From: Adiantum capillus-veneris
Lineage: Eukaryota > Streptophyta > Polypodiopsida > Polypodiales > Pteridaceae
Direction of reading: 5' to 3'
Assembly: GCA_014529385.2 (NCBI GenBank)
Contig: CM043948.1
Coordinates: 78,683,291-78,747,290, forward strand
DNA: 64,000 nucleotides
Position 1 is the stretch's first letter. Every line of letters starts with the position of its first letter. A program made the translations under genes and the position numbers. Of this stretch, positions 35,827-48,109 are shown piece after piece. Under the pieces are notes generated by a model. It saw only the letters and a program-made list of their open reading frames with translations. It did no database searches and was not told the DNA's origin.

Positions 35827-36655
35827 TTACCATTGGGTCTCTCTAACTCTGATAAGTACCATTAGGAAAGCTTTGAAAATCCTGTATGGTCCAGTCCACT
35901 TTTTCTTGAATTTATTTTGGAATGTGAAATCAAGGTAGCTCTCATAAGTCATGACTAAATCACCTTCATGCATCTCCTTCTTTGGCAATTTTTGATTGAG
36001 CTTTGCCATGCGTTTTTCCCTTTGTTGCACATAGAAATTTGTTGCAGCCTCTCGATCGATCTTTAAAGTCTCCAAATGTGTGATCTTGTCCTACAAAACA
36101 TCTGTTTGATTCACATTAGCTTTCCATAAACCTTTTAATGCACCTAGATGGATGTGTACAGGTAACACTACTTCCTTGCCAAACACCAACTCATAAGGAG
36201 TGAATTTGGTGGCCACTCTGTAAGAAGTTTTGTAGTCCCACAAGCATTTATCAAGATTCACCTCCCAGTTTTCCTGCTGCTTATATATATATATACTTGG
36301 GGAGCATTTTAATGATTTGACCATTTGCACTTTCTACCAAACCATTACACTATGGGTGATAGGGAGATGAGAATCTGTGTTGAATCCCCATCTTCTCTAC
36401 CAATGCACACACTAGTTTACTAAGAAATCCCTATCCTATATTTGATATCAAAACCCATGGCACTCCAAACTAATAGTAGAAATAATCAAAGACAAATTGA
36501 GCAACCATAAGAGCATTTACCTCCTTGACCGGTTTGGCTTCTACCCATCTGGTGAGGTAGTCAATAGCTACCGAAATGTACTTTTTTCCACTTGTAGACT
36601 TGGAAAGCGGTCCAATAGCATCCAATCTCCATTTTTTGAATGCATTTTGGGCCAA
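35827..36655 (-). pseudogene. Ty3/gypsy integrase (decayed)
   Basis: Integrase catalyses insertion of retrotransposon cDNA. The minus strand shows the core start 'KKWRLDAIGPLSKSTSGKK' and 'YISVAIDYLTRWVEAKPV' (first Asp). A stretch near 36440 reads L-I-S-N-I-G where D is expected, so the second catalytic Asp appears changed to Asn, followed by a TAG. Then come 'GLVESANGQI' (Glu), 'TPYELVFGKEVVLPVHIHL' and the C-terminal 'KKKWTGPYRIFKAF'. It is in several frames and cannot encode an active enzyme. It is the 3' end of the minus-strand element whose gag lies at 40 kb. Confidence 0.8.
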
Positions 36656-36659
36656 TATA

Positions 36660-37250
36660 GTCCCTTATGATTCTACTACAGAATGCCGCTATCCCATAAC
36701 TTGACACTCATGACATGTCTTACACCAGTAATGAACATCTCGTACAAGAGATGGTCACCAAAAACCTGCTCTCAGAATATGAAAGAGTACCTGGTCTTTA
36801 CCTTGATTCTCTCTTTCTTCATGACATTGTGTCAAAGCCATGCCAATTTCATCCTTATAAAGAACCCTCCTCAATACTCCATCATGGCCGTATACCATAA
36901 GGTCTTCACCTACTAAGGTGAACCTACTAGACTTTTAAGCAACTCTTTTCCTTTGTAGCTTGGACATGCCTGTAGGAATTTGACCTGTGCCCAAGAAATT
37001 ATCAACATCTTTTAGTGTTTCCTAACGTGCGTAGATGGTAGGCATTACATATAAACATGTTACATGCATTTGTACTTAGCTACTGGCCAACTGGTCAGCT
37101 TCTTGATTTTGCTCTCTCCTGATATGCGTGAATTGCACCACTTCAAAAAACTTTAACAACTTTTTAATAGGAAAAAACCAATGCTTGAGAGAGTCCCTCT
37201 TCACCTACCATTGCCCTAAGAGTTTTTTGATTACCAAAATAGCATCTCCC
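36660..37250 (-). pseudogene. Degraded pol between RNase H and integrase
   Basis: Position and patchy minus-strand similarity indicate the spacer, integrase zinc finger and connection region of the same gypsy element. Stops are frequent and I could not follow a full motif set. Confidence 0.4.
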
Positions 37251-37251
37251 T

Positions 37252-37875
37252 TCACTGTGAGCATGGATATCTCAAACTTGATACAATGCTTAAGACCCAA
37301 GTGTAGAGCCAAGTATTCCGCCTCGTTGTTTGTATGCACATTCTCCAAATCATAAGCCTTTGAAAAAATAGTGTTACCTTGGGATCATGTACAACGACTC
37401 CGCCTTCCGCTTTTTGTACAACCTTCCTGTAAAGAAACATTAGAACACATAAATAAAGCTTCTTTTCGATCAGGTTCATTGTTTGCATCTTCTTGAACCA
37501 CCCTTGGATACAATGGAAAATCTGCACCTTTATTTACCAACACATCTGCGAGATGAGACCTGCAAGTGTGATCAATTTTAAATTCAAAGTTGAACTCTTG
37601 TAATTCTACACCCACTTCATAATTCATCTCCCTGGTCGTAGGTGAAGCACCACTTCAAGTAATAAATTGTTAGAGGTAAGCCCATAAAACTTGCAAACAA
37701 TTAAATGCACTTTGAGCTTCCTACAGCCAAACACTAATGTCATCACCCACTGTTCAGCCTCTGTGTAAGACATCTCCCCTGTACTGATGACCTGACTTTC
37801 AAAGTAGACGGGTTTGTAGCATCACCCACTTTCTGTAATAGGATTGCACCAATTGCAAGTGTATCCACCGTCATA
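37252..37875 (-). pseudogene. Ty3/gypsy RNase H region (two RNase H segments)
   Basis: Reading leftward from 37875: 'LAIGAILLQKVGDA' then 'PVYFESQVISTGEMSYTEAE', the RT-linked RNase H of gypsy elements. Next, 37627-37500 has 'MNYEVGVELQEFNFEFKID', and 37527-37252 has residues of the added RNase H ('EGGVVVHDPK'; the expected N-N-E-A-E-Y block is present but frameshifted). Two RNase H modules suggest the Tat lineage. The upstream RT polymerase core is missing. Confidence 0.65.
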
Positions 37876-37876
37876 G

Positions 37877-38228
37877 CGATCTCGGTCGTTGGATCACGCA
37901 GTGAACTGGGGGTGAACTAGGGAGTGAACTAGGGGTGAACTAGGGAGTGAACTAGGGGCAAAAATGGTGCCCCAAGTTCACCCCTAGTTCACCTGCCTCG
38001 TGGGGTGTGGATCGAACCTAGGACGTCTCGGTTGCCACCCGAATGCCCTACCACCACGCTAGCGCGCGTTGCTGTCCATGTTGGCATGGCACATGATCAT
38101 ACCCCAGTTTAGGCGCCCCTAGTTCACCCTTAGTTCACCCACCCCTAACTTATTCGCCCCTTGTTCACCGTTAGTTCACCCCCAGTTCACCCACCGCTAT
38201 TTCACTTCGTGATCCGACGGCGGAGATT
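37877..38228 (-). mobile_element. About 350-bp inverted-repeat element with tRNA-like B box
   Basis: Left end 'atctcggtcgttggatcacg' and right end 'cgtgatccgacggcggagat' are inverted copies. They are followed inward on both sides by repeats of 'gtgaactaggg(g/a)' and its complement. The middle on the minus strand has 'tagcgtggtggtagggc' and 'ggttcgatcc', 40 bp apart, resembling tRNA promoter A and B boxes. It could be a SINE trapped in a foldback, or a MITE with a chance B box. It replaces the gypsy RT core at this position. Confidence 0.6.
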
Positions 38229-38240
38229 AAAGCCGCCTCG

Positions 38241-38364
38241 CGCCCCAAAATTTGGGCCCTAGATCCCCTCTGACCCACAGCCGTGCCATATAGTGACGAG
38301 GCCCTCATCACTATATGGCATGGCTCTGGCCAGGGGGGAATCTAGGGCCCAAACTTGGGGGCAC
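38241..38364. repeat. Imperfect hairpin, about 124 bp
   Basis: 'ccccaaaatttgggccctag' pairs with 'ctagggcccaaacttgggg', and the inner arms are 'tgccatatagtga' and 'tcactatatggca'. 'gccgtgccatatagtgacga' is repeated again at 38370-38391. Confidence 0.85.
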
Positions 38365-38407
38365 GACAGAGCCGTGCCATATAGTGACGAGGTATTCCTC
38401 CCACCCT

Positions 38408-38408
<1 letters not shown>

Positions 38409-38459
<51 letters not shown>
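38409..38459. repeat. (CT)n microsatellite
   Basis: Uninterrupted CT dinucleotides for about 48 bp. Confidence 0.97.
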
Positions 38460-38463
<4 letters not shown>

Positions 38464-38585
38464 CATCTCCTCCCCTGGACCTCGCCCACTGTCTTCATTC
38501 CCGATCCTGAATGCATGAAGACCTCCCCTTTGCCCCTCAATCTTCAACAGCAGCATCGTCCCTTCTAGCCCTCATCGCTTCAGCC

Positions 38586-38835
<250 letters not shown>

Positions 38836-38933
38836 TACCTTTACTTTCATTCCATGCCTTTGTTGGCATCTTGCTTAATTCTCTCTAATGAGCTATTTTC
38901 CAAAATGTGTGATACATACTCCTAGCATACTTT

Positions 38934-39860
38934 TTACCTTTGAGTATCGACTGGAGAAACTTGAGCTTGCATACCTTTTTCTGAAATAGATTTATCGATA
39001 GTAACCCCAAAGAGATTAGCATCAATGTGGATGAGGTCATCACCACTCTCTTCCCCTTCTGTATCTGTGTAGCCTTCATCATAGGTTGACTCCATCTTGT
39101 ATTTGTAGCTTGTCATTGAATCATCTCCCCAATCCTTCGCCATGGGAAGGGCGCAACTATCCCTTGTTCGTAAATCAAGCATTATGCGTCTATCATTCTA
39201 TTTATCAAACAAAGTAAATACCCCTTTTCCCCAATCCTGCTTGGCCCCAATTGCAAGAAGCTATGGTCTACCCAATATGATAGGGTAGGCATTGTCGGTA
39301 GCTTTCATAACAAAGAAATCAATAAAGCATTCAACCCCCATAACTTTTACCTTCACATCGTGTGCTATGCCCAAACAGCTTGCTTTGGTATGATTGGCCA
39401 TCATCATTTGTACATTAGACCTTACCATTGCCCCTCCATCGATATATGCATGTACCTGCATCTTCTTCTCAATAAGAGCGTCAACAAGCGGAAGCACATC
39501 CGCTGGACTCCCAACCCTCAATGCTAGGTTCTCCACTATATGCACTCTTGCTTTTGTTCATGGGAGCCTAGTACTAGCACTAGTAGACCACTGCATTGCA
39601 ACTCAGGATTTTAAGCAAGCAACTTACAAAAAGTAATATTAGCCTTCTGGCTTTTGACATCGCTCACCAAGTCATATTCCGGATAATCCCTTCCAAGATG
39701 GTAGTCGAATTGCTTGATTTTGCACCTTCTTCTTCTTTTGCTTGTCTCTACTCGCTCTCTACCTTCATCAACCTTCCATTTTCCTTTGCGAGCGCTCTGT
39801 CTCCGTCTCTCTTCCTTCACGTGACCTCTTGTTGGACAAAACATCTACCACCTGCTCATC
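38934..39860 (-). pseudogene. Ty3/gypsy protease region (decayed)
   Basis: Minus strand, 5' to 3': a Lys/Arg-rich linker ending 'SQKANITFCKLLA' (39844-39611), typical of the segment before the Tat-type protease. Then the aspartic protease body (39545-39261) with 'VHAYIDGGAMV' (active-site D-G-G) and the end 'AYPIILGRP'. An acidic spacer follows (39182-38934; 'DEGYTDTEGEESGDD') like that after the protease in the 60-kb element. Frames are broken between segments. Confidence 0.8.
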
Positions 39861-39941
39861 TAATCCAATTATGTTAACACGATGAACTTCTTCAGTACCT
39901 TGAGGAGCAGGAGGCACAAGATTGTCACTCGGTTGCTCCCT

Positions 39942-40858
39942 TTACTCATTGAGTTTCCCTTGCCCTCTCCCTCTTTTGAATAGTGGATACATACCTCCCC
40001 TTTCTTGTGGTGGATGTGGGTAATTCAGGGCATAATGCCCTTCTTCGCTGCAATTATAGCAACAACCAGGTAATTGTCTAGCTCTTCCCCTTCCCATTCT
40101 CTGTTGCCCTCTGTCCATTACACTCAAACAAAAATCTTGCATTTGTTCTGATAAGTCTTGAATAGTATGTACCCAGTGTTGAGGAATAGCTGCTACTCCT
40201 TGATTTGCTTGATCCTCTACATGAACCTCGTCTTGAGGGCTTGGTGGCTTCTTGTAACCCATCATACCTTGCTCGCTATTCTTCTTGATCTTCGTGTTTT
40301 TTGCTCGCGCAATTGCTATAACATCGTTGTTGTTCTTAGGGCTTTTGAAATCCACCTTTTCTCATACCTTAGAATGTAGGCACGCCATAAATTTGTCCAT
40401 CTTGAAATAGTCAACTTTGGCCAATTGCATTGTTGTCGCTAATTCTATCCAACATTCTTCAAACAGATTGAGAAAAACATTAAACTCTTCACTTACATCT
40501 TGCCTGAGAGCCTTCAGCTTCACATCCATGTCCATAGGCGACACTTCCTTTTAAAAAATTTGTAAGAAGCTGGCCCGTAGAGCCGGTCATGCTTGTCACA
40601 GCTCACCTTCTAGTGCATTGAACCATGCTTTTGCCTTGCCACGTAGCACCAATGGGATGGTTTCCATCTTGCTATCTTCATTAGGCACATTCGTAGCAAT
40701 AGCATGTATAGTTTAAAATCACCAATCCAATCCACCGGATCCTCCTCGCTTGTAAAAATTGGCCTGCAACTCCGAGCATCCATGTTTTCCTTCTGTTGAT
40801 CTTTGCACTACCTTCTTCAAATTGATCAGTAGCTCCTTAGTAGGGGCACCATTGATGA
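39942..40858 (-). pseudogene. Ty3/gypsy gag with zinc knuckle (decayed)
   Basis: Gag packages element RNA. Leftward from 40858, in broken frames: 'METIPLVLRGKAKAWFNAL' (gag core), 'FNVFLNLFEECWIELATTM' (40544-40362), then 40355-39942 with a basic segment and the knuckle 'CYNCSEEGHYALNY'. The final Cys of the CX2CX4HX4C motif is Tyr, so zinc binding is probably lost. The 5' end is cut by the family C repeat at 40858. Confidence 0.8.
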
Positions 40859-42165
40859 AAAGGGGAAAGAGGAAACTCACACAACAAGCTGAATACTTCC
40901 CTCCCTATAGCCAAGTGAATGTCCAACACCCCAAACCACACAGACTCACACGCACTATAGCACAATCTGTAGCTCACTCCCGGGCATCACAGATTACACA
41001 CATTCACAACCCATGAATTTTCCTTTCATACACCTAAACACCAATCCTCAACCCCACATACAATTCTACCCTAAACATATGTTCACTCATACCTACCATA
41101 TCTCTCTTATCCTCTCACACAATCTCTCTCTCTCTTTCTTGGCACGCACACACATGCAACTTGGGAGTAACACGTGCACACAACCAAGCAAAGGCACAAG
41201 ATGTCATCAAGCCGAGATAGAGAAGATAACAAAGAATAAAATAAACCTTTACGCTATGACCCACTTCAATTCAATTCAGCAGTATGAGAGCAATGTACAA
41301 TGATAATCTTGATGGCCTTCTTTCCCTTCAGCAGATATCGTCCTCAAACACACCATGGATAGTCCTCCCTTTCTCATGAGCTTGCACATGGTGGCCTTAT
41401 TTTGCCTTCAGTGGATTTTCTTTGCTTCATGGACCCCTTTATTATTGTCGGTGATCCTTTTCAAGCCTTCATACCTCCACCTTTCAGCTCTTTGAATAGC
41501 CTTGTTGGTTGCATTCCTTAATTGATGGTGCTATCAGCCTTCCAAATTTTTGCAACAATGCCTTTGGAGCTCTTGAAAACTTGACAATTGCTGCCTTTTT
41601 GTATTCCTCTATTCATAGTAACCTTCCCTTGCAATTGGTTGCTCCCTCTTATGCGCTATATATAGCCCACCACTTCCTCTTCATTTACTTGGTGACACCT
41701 TACCTTGCACTAGCTTGCACATGGTGCACCTTAGCCTCCTCCCATCACCTCATTGCCTCTCCTCAACTTTACTGGCAGCCGTCTCTTGTAGATCAACCGC
41801 CTTGATGGCGCCTCCTAGTGTAGTTCGTTACCGGCCATGGAGGCTCCTTTCCATGCCTTTACAAGCCCCTCTCTATACTTTCCCCAATGCATGGCACCAC
41901 TTGGCCTCCTTTCCCATGCAGCGCTTGATGCTATCCATGCCTCCTGCCCCCTCTTAGCATGCTTGCAAACTGGTCTTATTTCCTGGCGATTTTACCTCAT
42001 GGAGTGCCACATCTCCCCGGCATGCAGCTCGTCCCTAGCTTCATCTCCAAGCTTGGCCACTCATTTGGCATGACCCCAACACCTGTTGCGCCACCCCATG
42101 CTTTCTCCAATCATCTTTTCTCGCTTAGTTTAGCATGGCGGCACACTTTTTAAAAAGTTTTTTTA
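40858..42165. repeat. Family C repeat (probable 5' LTR), complete unit
   Basis: About 1,308 bp, the only unbroken copy. Equivalent to 27881-28912 plus 34747-35131. Lies directly upstream, in minus orientation, of the gypsy gag, as expected for its 5' LTR, though I see no clear primer site at the junction. Inner text includes 'caccccaaaccacacagact' and a CT-rich run at 41100-41140. Confidence 0.65.
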
Positions 42166-42438
42166 CTTCATTACAAATAATCAGATTACTCTCAGAACCT
42201 TAAACATTGTGCTATTACTTTTCTAAAGCTTCGTACTTATTCTTTGCAAGGGACATTGAAGAAATCAGCTACCGCTTGCCTCTTCTCAGTCCGAAACCCC
42301 ACAACAGCACAATCTAGCACCAGGTACATAGTTGTTTCAAACGCTTGAACTATCCGTTGCTTAGTCGTGACTAGTAACTAATACCACAAGGTTCTGATCG
42401 CATTGAACCATTAAGATTGAGTCCAACTGAAGCCTTCA
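42165..42438. other. Spacer before the Rep fragment
   Basis: No ORF or repeat recognised. Could include the 5' untranslated part of the Helitron. Confidence 0.4.
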
Positions 42439-44940
42439 ATGGACCATCACCAAAAGCGTAGGATACACCTCAGCAGATCGAAAGCGAGACATCGCACTTC
42501 AATCAAGAAGAAGGCTATATTTCTACCATTCTCACAATCATGGATTGATATCGTTGATTTAGTACACCGATGGAGTTCACAAATAGCAACGACATTCAGA
42601 CCTTTAAGCATATTCTTTGTTTGTGGTGTAGTTTTCATCCAAAGAAGAGCCTCTTTTCATTGTACTCAAGCTCTAGATGAGACATCAGTTGCAATGTTTG
42701 CTAGCAGTCTACCGGTATGCAGCTTAGAGGCTACACAAATAGAAACACAATGGGTGCAGTGCTCCGCTTATGAGAACTCAAGTGCACGTCGCAGATATTG
42801 TGTCTTGTTACTTCCTGACTACACAAGAAGAATATTGAATGGAAATCAGCTTCACATACAGCTACTGAGTGTCATCGACATATCTATCAATGCCATCTCA
42901 ACAGTGACAACAATTGCACGTGCTACACTAGACAGACGTTCAATATTAGATAACCATCTGCTATCATGGAGTAAAGAGCATAGAATAACCTTCACAGAGC
43001 AAGACCTAGCTACATCACAAGTGGCAGACATACTTGCATTCAATCTTGAAAACAACTTCGTACTACAGAAGTACATGTCGATTGCTGAATGACCGAATAA
43101 GAAGCTTGGCCTCTGCATACTAAGTCAAGATAGTGTGAGCAAGATCATTCAGCACCAGCAAGACAATGCACCGTTTGCACTGATGACGCAGCTTGACACG
43201 AGTTTGATGTTTGGCATCATCGAAAACATCATTGAACCAGCCAGGAGAAGAGCATTCACCGCTAGCGATACTTACAAATTTGCTTCTCTGTAGCTCCGTG
43301 GCCGTCAACAATTGCTTGAGAGAACAGTTACTTTCAAGCCCAACGGCATGCGTGCCGCATCAAGCTCCATGAACGACATCACAATAGAGACAGCAGCATT
43401 TCCATTCCTGTTCCCTTTCTAGAAAGTCCAATATGATGGTAAAATCAACTTCAATATATATGTAAAGATACGTGCATCGACTCTATTCTCCATTTACACC
43501 CTGTACAAGCCACACCTGCTCATAATGTACCAACTAAAGCAAGCTCTTATGTTGGCTACCAATACACACACGAGCTTGTTGCAAAGGGACATTGACAACT
43601 ACAAGAAGGCCAATCGTACAACAACTGACGAGGATACTGTGAGACATGTGCTTCGGTACAGCACCCGTTCCAGCATGCCAGGCTCCTGCTCGTGGCACCG
43701 CAAGAACCTAAAGGACTTGATAGCAATGGTGGACGAATGGGGAATGCCTAATTTCTTCTTGACTTTCACTGCCGATGAGGTCACAGACACAAGATGGCAT
43801 GAGATTGACACGATCGAGCTAATTGCACGTCATTTGAACGCCTCCTTCACTTCGACAGACTGCCCAGTCAAATGCGCCCTCACCTTCCACACTAAATTCC
43901 AAATGCTTATGTCCAAATATATACTTGTGAAAGGTGTGTTGGGCCGTGTGCAACACCACTTGGTTAGATAGGAGGTCCAAAATAGAGGATCATTGCATGC
44001 TCATGTAATATTGTGGATGCATGAAGAAGACAAAGAGCAACTATCTGCTGAGATAACTGCAGACATCCCACCAGAAACTAGCACTGTGGTATTGGTAGAA
44101 GTGAGCCACCTCAGACAACTCGTGCTCAAGAAACAACTTCACCAGTGTCGTACAAGTTGTAACCACGGTCAAAGAGATGGAGTATGTAAACATGGGTTTC
44201 CATTTCATGCGCAGCCAAATCCAAACCGAGTCTTCGACGAACAAAATCATAGATGGCAATACTTCAGGCCCCGGGATGAAGACAGAAATGTCGTACAGTA
44301 CCAGCCTACACTGCTCTCGCTATGGGGTGCAAATATTACTATACAGCGGGTCACCAATTCATCATTGTCCTACTACCTTGAAGTATGCACTCAAAACTGA
44401 ACCAACGGGCCATCTCAACATCTGCACAGAAGATGGCCTTCACACTGTGAAATTGAAGCTGATCTCAACCTCTTTACTGTCGAAGCCTATCTCAGCAGCA
44501 GAAGTGGCATTAAATTGTTTGCAAATTCCAATCATTTCAAAGAGCGACACCGTCCAATACGTCGACTCATCACCCCCGGCCCTACGACAACGAATCATTT
44601 CTCACAACAATGATGTCGTGCTGCACCCTGCCGATCTGTATTGCACACGGCCACAAACTCTGGATAATATTACGTTCTACGACTTCCACAAGAATTCCAT
44701 AGTGACGAAGGGGAAACAAAGGAAAAACAGTATTTCAGAGGCGAACACCTACGGCCAGTCGCTAGAGCGGCAACACCGACTGGTCCATTTCACAGACTTC
44801 CACCCAGGGCATCATCCGGAGGCTTTTGTAAAAAATCTTCCTGGACACATGAACATTTATCTGGATTCTTTGAGTTAAATGAAAAGGAGTCAATTGAGGG
44901 CCATTTTGATCATCCATTCAAGTCAACCATGCAGCTCCCA
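42439..44940 (+). pseudogene. Helitron Rep (HUH) helicase-like N-terminal region
   Basis: Rep nicks and joins DNA in rolling-circle transposition. One frame runs from 42439 to about 44340, broken by in-frame stops at 43090, 43291, 43420 and 43969, then shifts frame and ends near 44900. Visible: 'SWHRKNLKDLIAMVDEWGMP' and 'NFFLTFTADE' (the G-x-P-x-x-F-x-T-x-T block), then 'RGSLHAHVILWMHE' with the two-histidine HUH motif at about 43996-44004. A Cys/His-rich part follows ('HQCRTSCNHGQRDGVCKHGF'). Downstream: 'FTDFHPGHHPEAFVKNLPGH'. The helicase that normally follows is absent on this strand. Confidence 0.82.
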
Positions 44941-45520
44941 AGAAGGCACAGCTGACTTATCCTCTAATTTTGCTAGAATTTCAGCAGCATAACAGCATAA
45001 ATGGCTCAAAAGACCAAAACACCAGCCATCACAACTTGGAAAAATTTTGGTACAGTTTCCCTAGAAGTAGAGCAGTAAGAACCCAAAATATTGACTATAT
45101 ATGTATCCATAAACTGCCAACAATAGAACCTGAGCATCAAGTAGGAATCACTAGTACATAGCCTATGGTGAGGTCACAAAAAGAGTGCTCTAGCCACCTG
45201 TATCACCGAAAGGATCTCACATTTGAGAATCCCACAGCTCAATAAAACCTCACGCTATCGACCGTCTCACGAAGGCTTATACAAATCTCGTATTTTCAAG
45301 TCTCATAATTTACTATCTTCCAAACCAAGTCTCAGAAATGGTTGAGACTGCCGAATAAAACCAAGTATGGCTCCACAAAGGCGTACAATGGCAATTTCCA
45401 CAAGTAACGTACAATATCAACAGACAATGCGCTCAAACAGGCGCCGAATGATGCATACCCACGGAAACTGCAAGTGACTTCCACTGTTAGTGTATCACTC
45501 TACTCCGGATAACTGTACTT
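44940..45520. other. No gene recognised
   Basis: Sequence between the Rep fragment and the next LTR. Short ORFs only. May be Rep-linked DNA or leader of the minus-strand element. The stretch 45525-45560 has 'cctgtacctgtacctgtccc' and 'cctgtaacctgtaa' repeats. Confidence 0.45.
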
Positions 45521-45619
45521 GTGTGAATCACCTGTACCTGTACCTGTCCCTATAACCTGTAACCTGTAATCCCGAATCTCGAAGCTTCAAGATCAAAGCA
45601 GAAGGTACTCGAAGAAGAT

Positions 45620-45642
45620 CCTCCGTGGGGGCGCCAAAAGAA
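45620..45642 (-). promoter_or_regulatory. Primer binding site (TGGCGCC type)
   Basis: The minus strand reads TTTTGGCGCCCCCACGG directly after the LTR end. This is the TGGCGCC-type primer site common in plant Tat/Athila gypsy elements. Confidence 0.7.
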
Positions 45643-46505
45643 TTTGAGCAGAATGGAATACCACACAACGCCTCTATAATGACCCAACACACACTCTTGG
45701 GATGATAAACACACACACTATGGGGCACCACTCGGCTTACACAACCCACCTGGCCGAGACAGCAAACACACCAATCGAGTAACAAGAGAGAGACTATCCA
45801 TTTTCCCACTCCACACAAAGAGACACACACACCCACACACCCAAAAAACTTAGCTCAAAGAGGAGAATCTTTGATATTTAGATACAATTGAGCTTGGGCC
45901 AGCACCAATGGGGCAAATAACTCACACAATATGGGTAAAATATGCCAGATACAATCACAAATTGGAGCAGAAGCTTCGCTCATAAGAGAAACTTACATAG
46001 CCAAAGCAACAAAAAAACAGTGAGAAATTTGGCAAAATGGACAGCACCATCATGTTTGGAATGGCCCAAAACCCCAATCTACAATGTCAAAGTGCTCAAA
46101 TCCGACCTCCGATGAGTAGTTTATGCCCAAAACAGGCTCCAAAAACAACAAAAACACAGTTGCAGATATTTCTCCTCTTCTCTCCATGTTTTTTCTGGTC
46201 TTATCTCAGTTTTTTCAGTTCCCACACTTAGATTTATTACTTGGGAATCCTTGGACTTTTAGTTGACCTCAAACGGACTCTGAACAGGCCAAAAAGTGGC
46301 CTCGCAGTGCATAGTTGTCACCCTGCTGCATCCATCCGCACACCTGACACTCAAATTTTTTCAATAATGCATCCCACAATCATGTGAAGTGGACCTCAAA
46401 TACAATTTTCATGATGACCTTTTTGCATAATTATCACAAGGAAACACCCACATTGTGTCCATACTTATCCACGTGCAAATATTTACCCCATTCGACCTCC
46501 TGACC
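45643..46505 (-). mobile_element. LTR family L, copy 1 (5' LTR, truncated)
   Basis: Matches 51808-52670 and 62166-63030 ('cctctataatgaccc', 'caccactcggcttacacaac', 'gtgcatagttgtcaccctgc'). The plus-strand left end reads TTTGAGCAG where the other copies read TGTGAG. The right end breaks at about 46505, losing roughly 290 bp, and abuts gag DNA of another element. The adjacent primer site shows it is a 5' LTR read leftward. Confidence 0.82.
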
Positions 46506-46519
46506 TCATTCGACATCCC

Positions 46520-48101
46520 TTGCATTGGTCCCCTCATAGGTGCTTTTTGCATGTTATTCATCATGTCATTCATGCTTTTGAGCATGTCTTTTATGACTGA
46601 AAGTGGTGTTGCAGCAACTGTTCCCACTTGAGCTAGTTTAGTGGATGTTGTTTTCTCACTTTGGTTATCCTTAGGACATCTTCTTCGTTGAAAATATCAC
46701 AATTGTCTCCTAAGTCAATAGCATCTGACACTCACTCTATTAGGTTTGTATGCTTCTTGCTATACAGTACAACATGAATTTCTTTGTTTAGCAGTCCCTC
46801 TAGAAACAATGATACTAGTCGTTCTTTTGCAGGTATCTCTAGCCCTGTGCATCTGGCAATGTATTGTTTCATTTGAGTTGCACAATCCCTAACAGACTCA
46901 CCATGTTTCTGTTTAAAGCTGTAGATTTGAGCTACCATATTGTGTTTGATCCACGTTTTGGAACAAGCAGCTACAAATCCTTGAGCTAATGTGTTCAAGT
47001 TCATGATTGACCTTGGTGGAATGTTTTGGAACCATGTCAATGCTTTTCCTTCTAATGTCATTCCAAACCCCTCAAATTGAGTATGGAAATCCAATATATG
47101 CTCTGCTCTTAGCACTTGCTTAAAGCTTGCTAAGTGGTTATATGGATCCCCTGATCCACTATATTTTTTGACCCATTTTTAAAAATGAGCTGGTTTGACG
47201 CGTCTATTTGGTTCAACTCCCGGTCTCCTGGCAGTTGCTCACGTTCCAAGTCCTCCAAATTAGTCTGTTGGAAATAGTGAATCATGTAGTCTGGGCTGGC
47301 CTTAGTGTCACCCGATTTTCTTTGTGGTGAGGTGGTTTCTTGCTTCTTAACATTACTCTTAGATGATGTCTCACGGTGTTCATCTCTTGGGATAGTTTCT
47401 GGTCCTTGGCCGAATATCTAATCCCTTATGAAACACCCTTGGCATTTGGTTTGTTCTACCTCCTCAAGAGTCATTATAACAAAGTTTTTGTTATAACAAT
47501 CCCTAAACAGGTAGGTTGGTAGATTTTCTAATCCCTTATCCTTGATCTTGAAGATATAGATGATCTTCATGAGTGTTAGTTGTCCTGATTTGGCATGAAA
47601 AGTCCACAGAAGATCTTTTACATTTCTATCCTCCCAACAATAGACTCTGATTCTAAGATTATCAGTACTAAGCCGTTTCAAAGGCTTCAAATCAACTTGA
47701 TCGTATCCATGAAATTCTAAAATTGGTGGTCCTTCTTTTGCGATCATATCTGAAATTATGGTATTTACTTCTAGCCCCCATTTTTCTATAACGTCAGGGT
47801 CTTAGACTTGTAAATACTGAGTTCCGTTTCTATCTATGTACGTTTTTCCTTGTTTGTTTGCGCTAATCTCTTCTTCGAACTCAACACCATGGTCATCAAT
47901 GTGAATAGCATACTCTTAGTTAGGATCTAGGTAAACCTGAGCTCCTTGGCGAGTAGTGTTATAAAATAAGAGTATATGCTTATAGCGCATTGTCATTCCG
48001 GTTTCCGAGTGAGTCGAATAGCAAGACATTTCAGATGTTGAATCTGAAAAAGTGTCTAGGACTTCTTCAAGGATAGTGTGCAAGGAATTGCATTGATTCA
48101 T
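46520..48101 (-). pseudogene. Ty3/gypsy gag of a second minus-strand element
   Basis: 47115-46732 carries a recognisable gag core: 'FGMTLEGKALTWFQNIPP', 'AACSKTWIKHNMVAQI' and 'FKQKHGESVRDCATQM', followed by 'LFLEGLLNKEIHVVLY'. Upstream minus ORFs 47747-47418 and 48101-47916 lie between this and the primer site at 48.8 kb, so they are probably the gag N-terminus or leader. Downstream 46627-46520 has Met/Asn-rich 'MLKSMNDMMNNMQKAPMRG'. Frames are broken. Pol is missing because the element is cut at 46505 by the L copy 1 LTR. Confidence 0.7.
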
Positions 48102-48109
48102 GCTTCCTC

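Noticed and set aside
37985-38070. Functional tRNA gene
   Set aside because: A B-box-like motif is present, but I could not fold a full cloverleaf, and it lies inside an inverted-repeat element.
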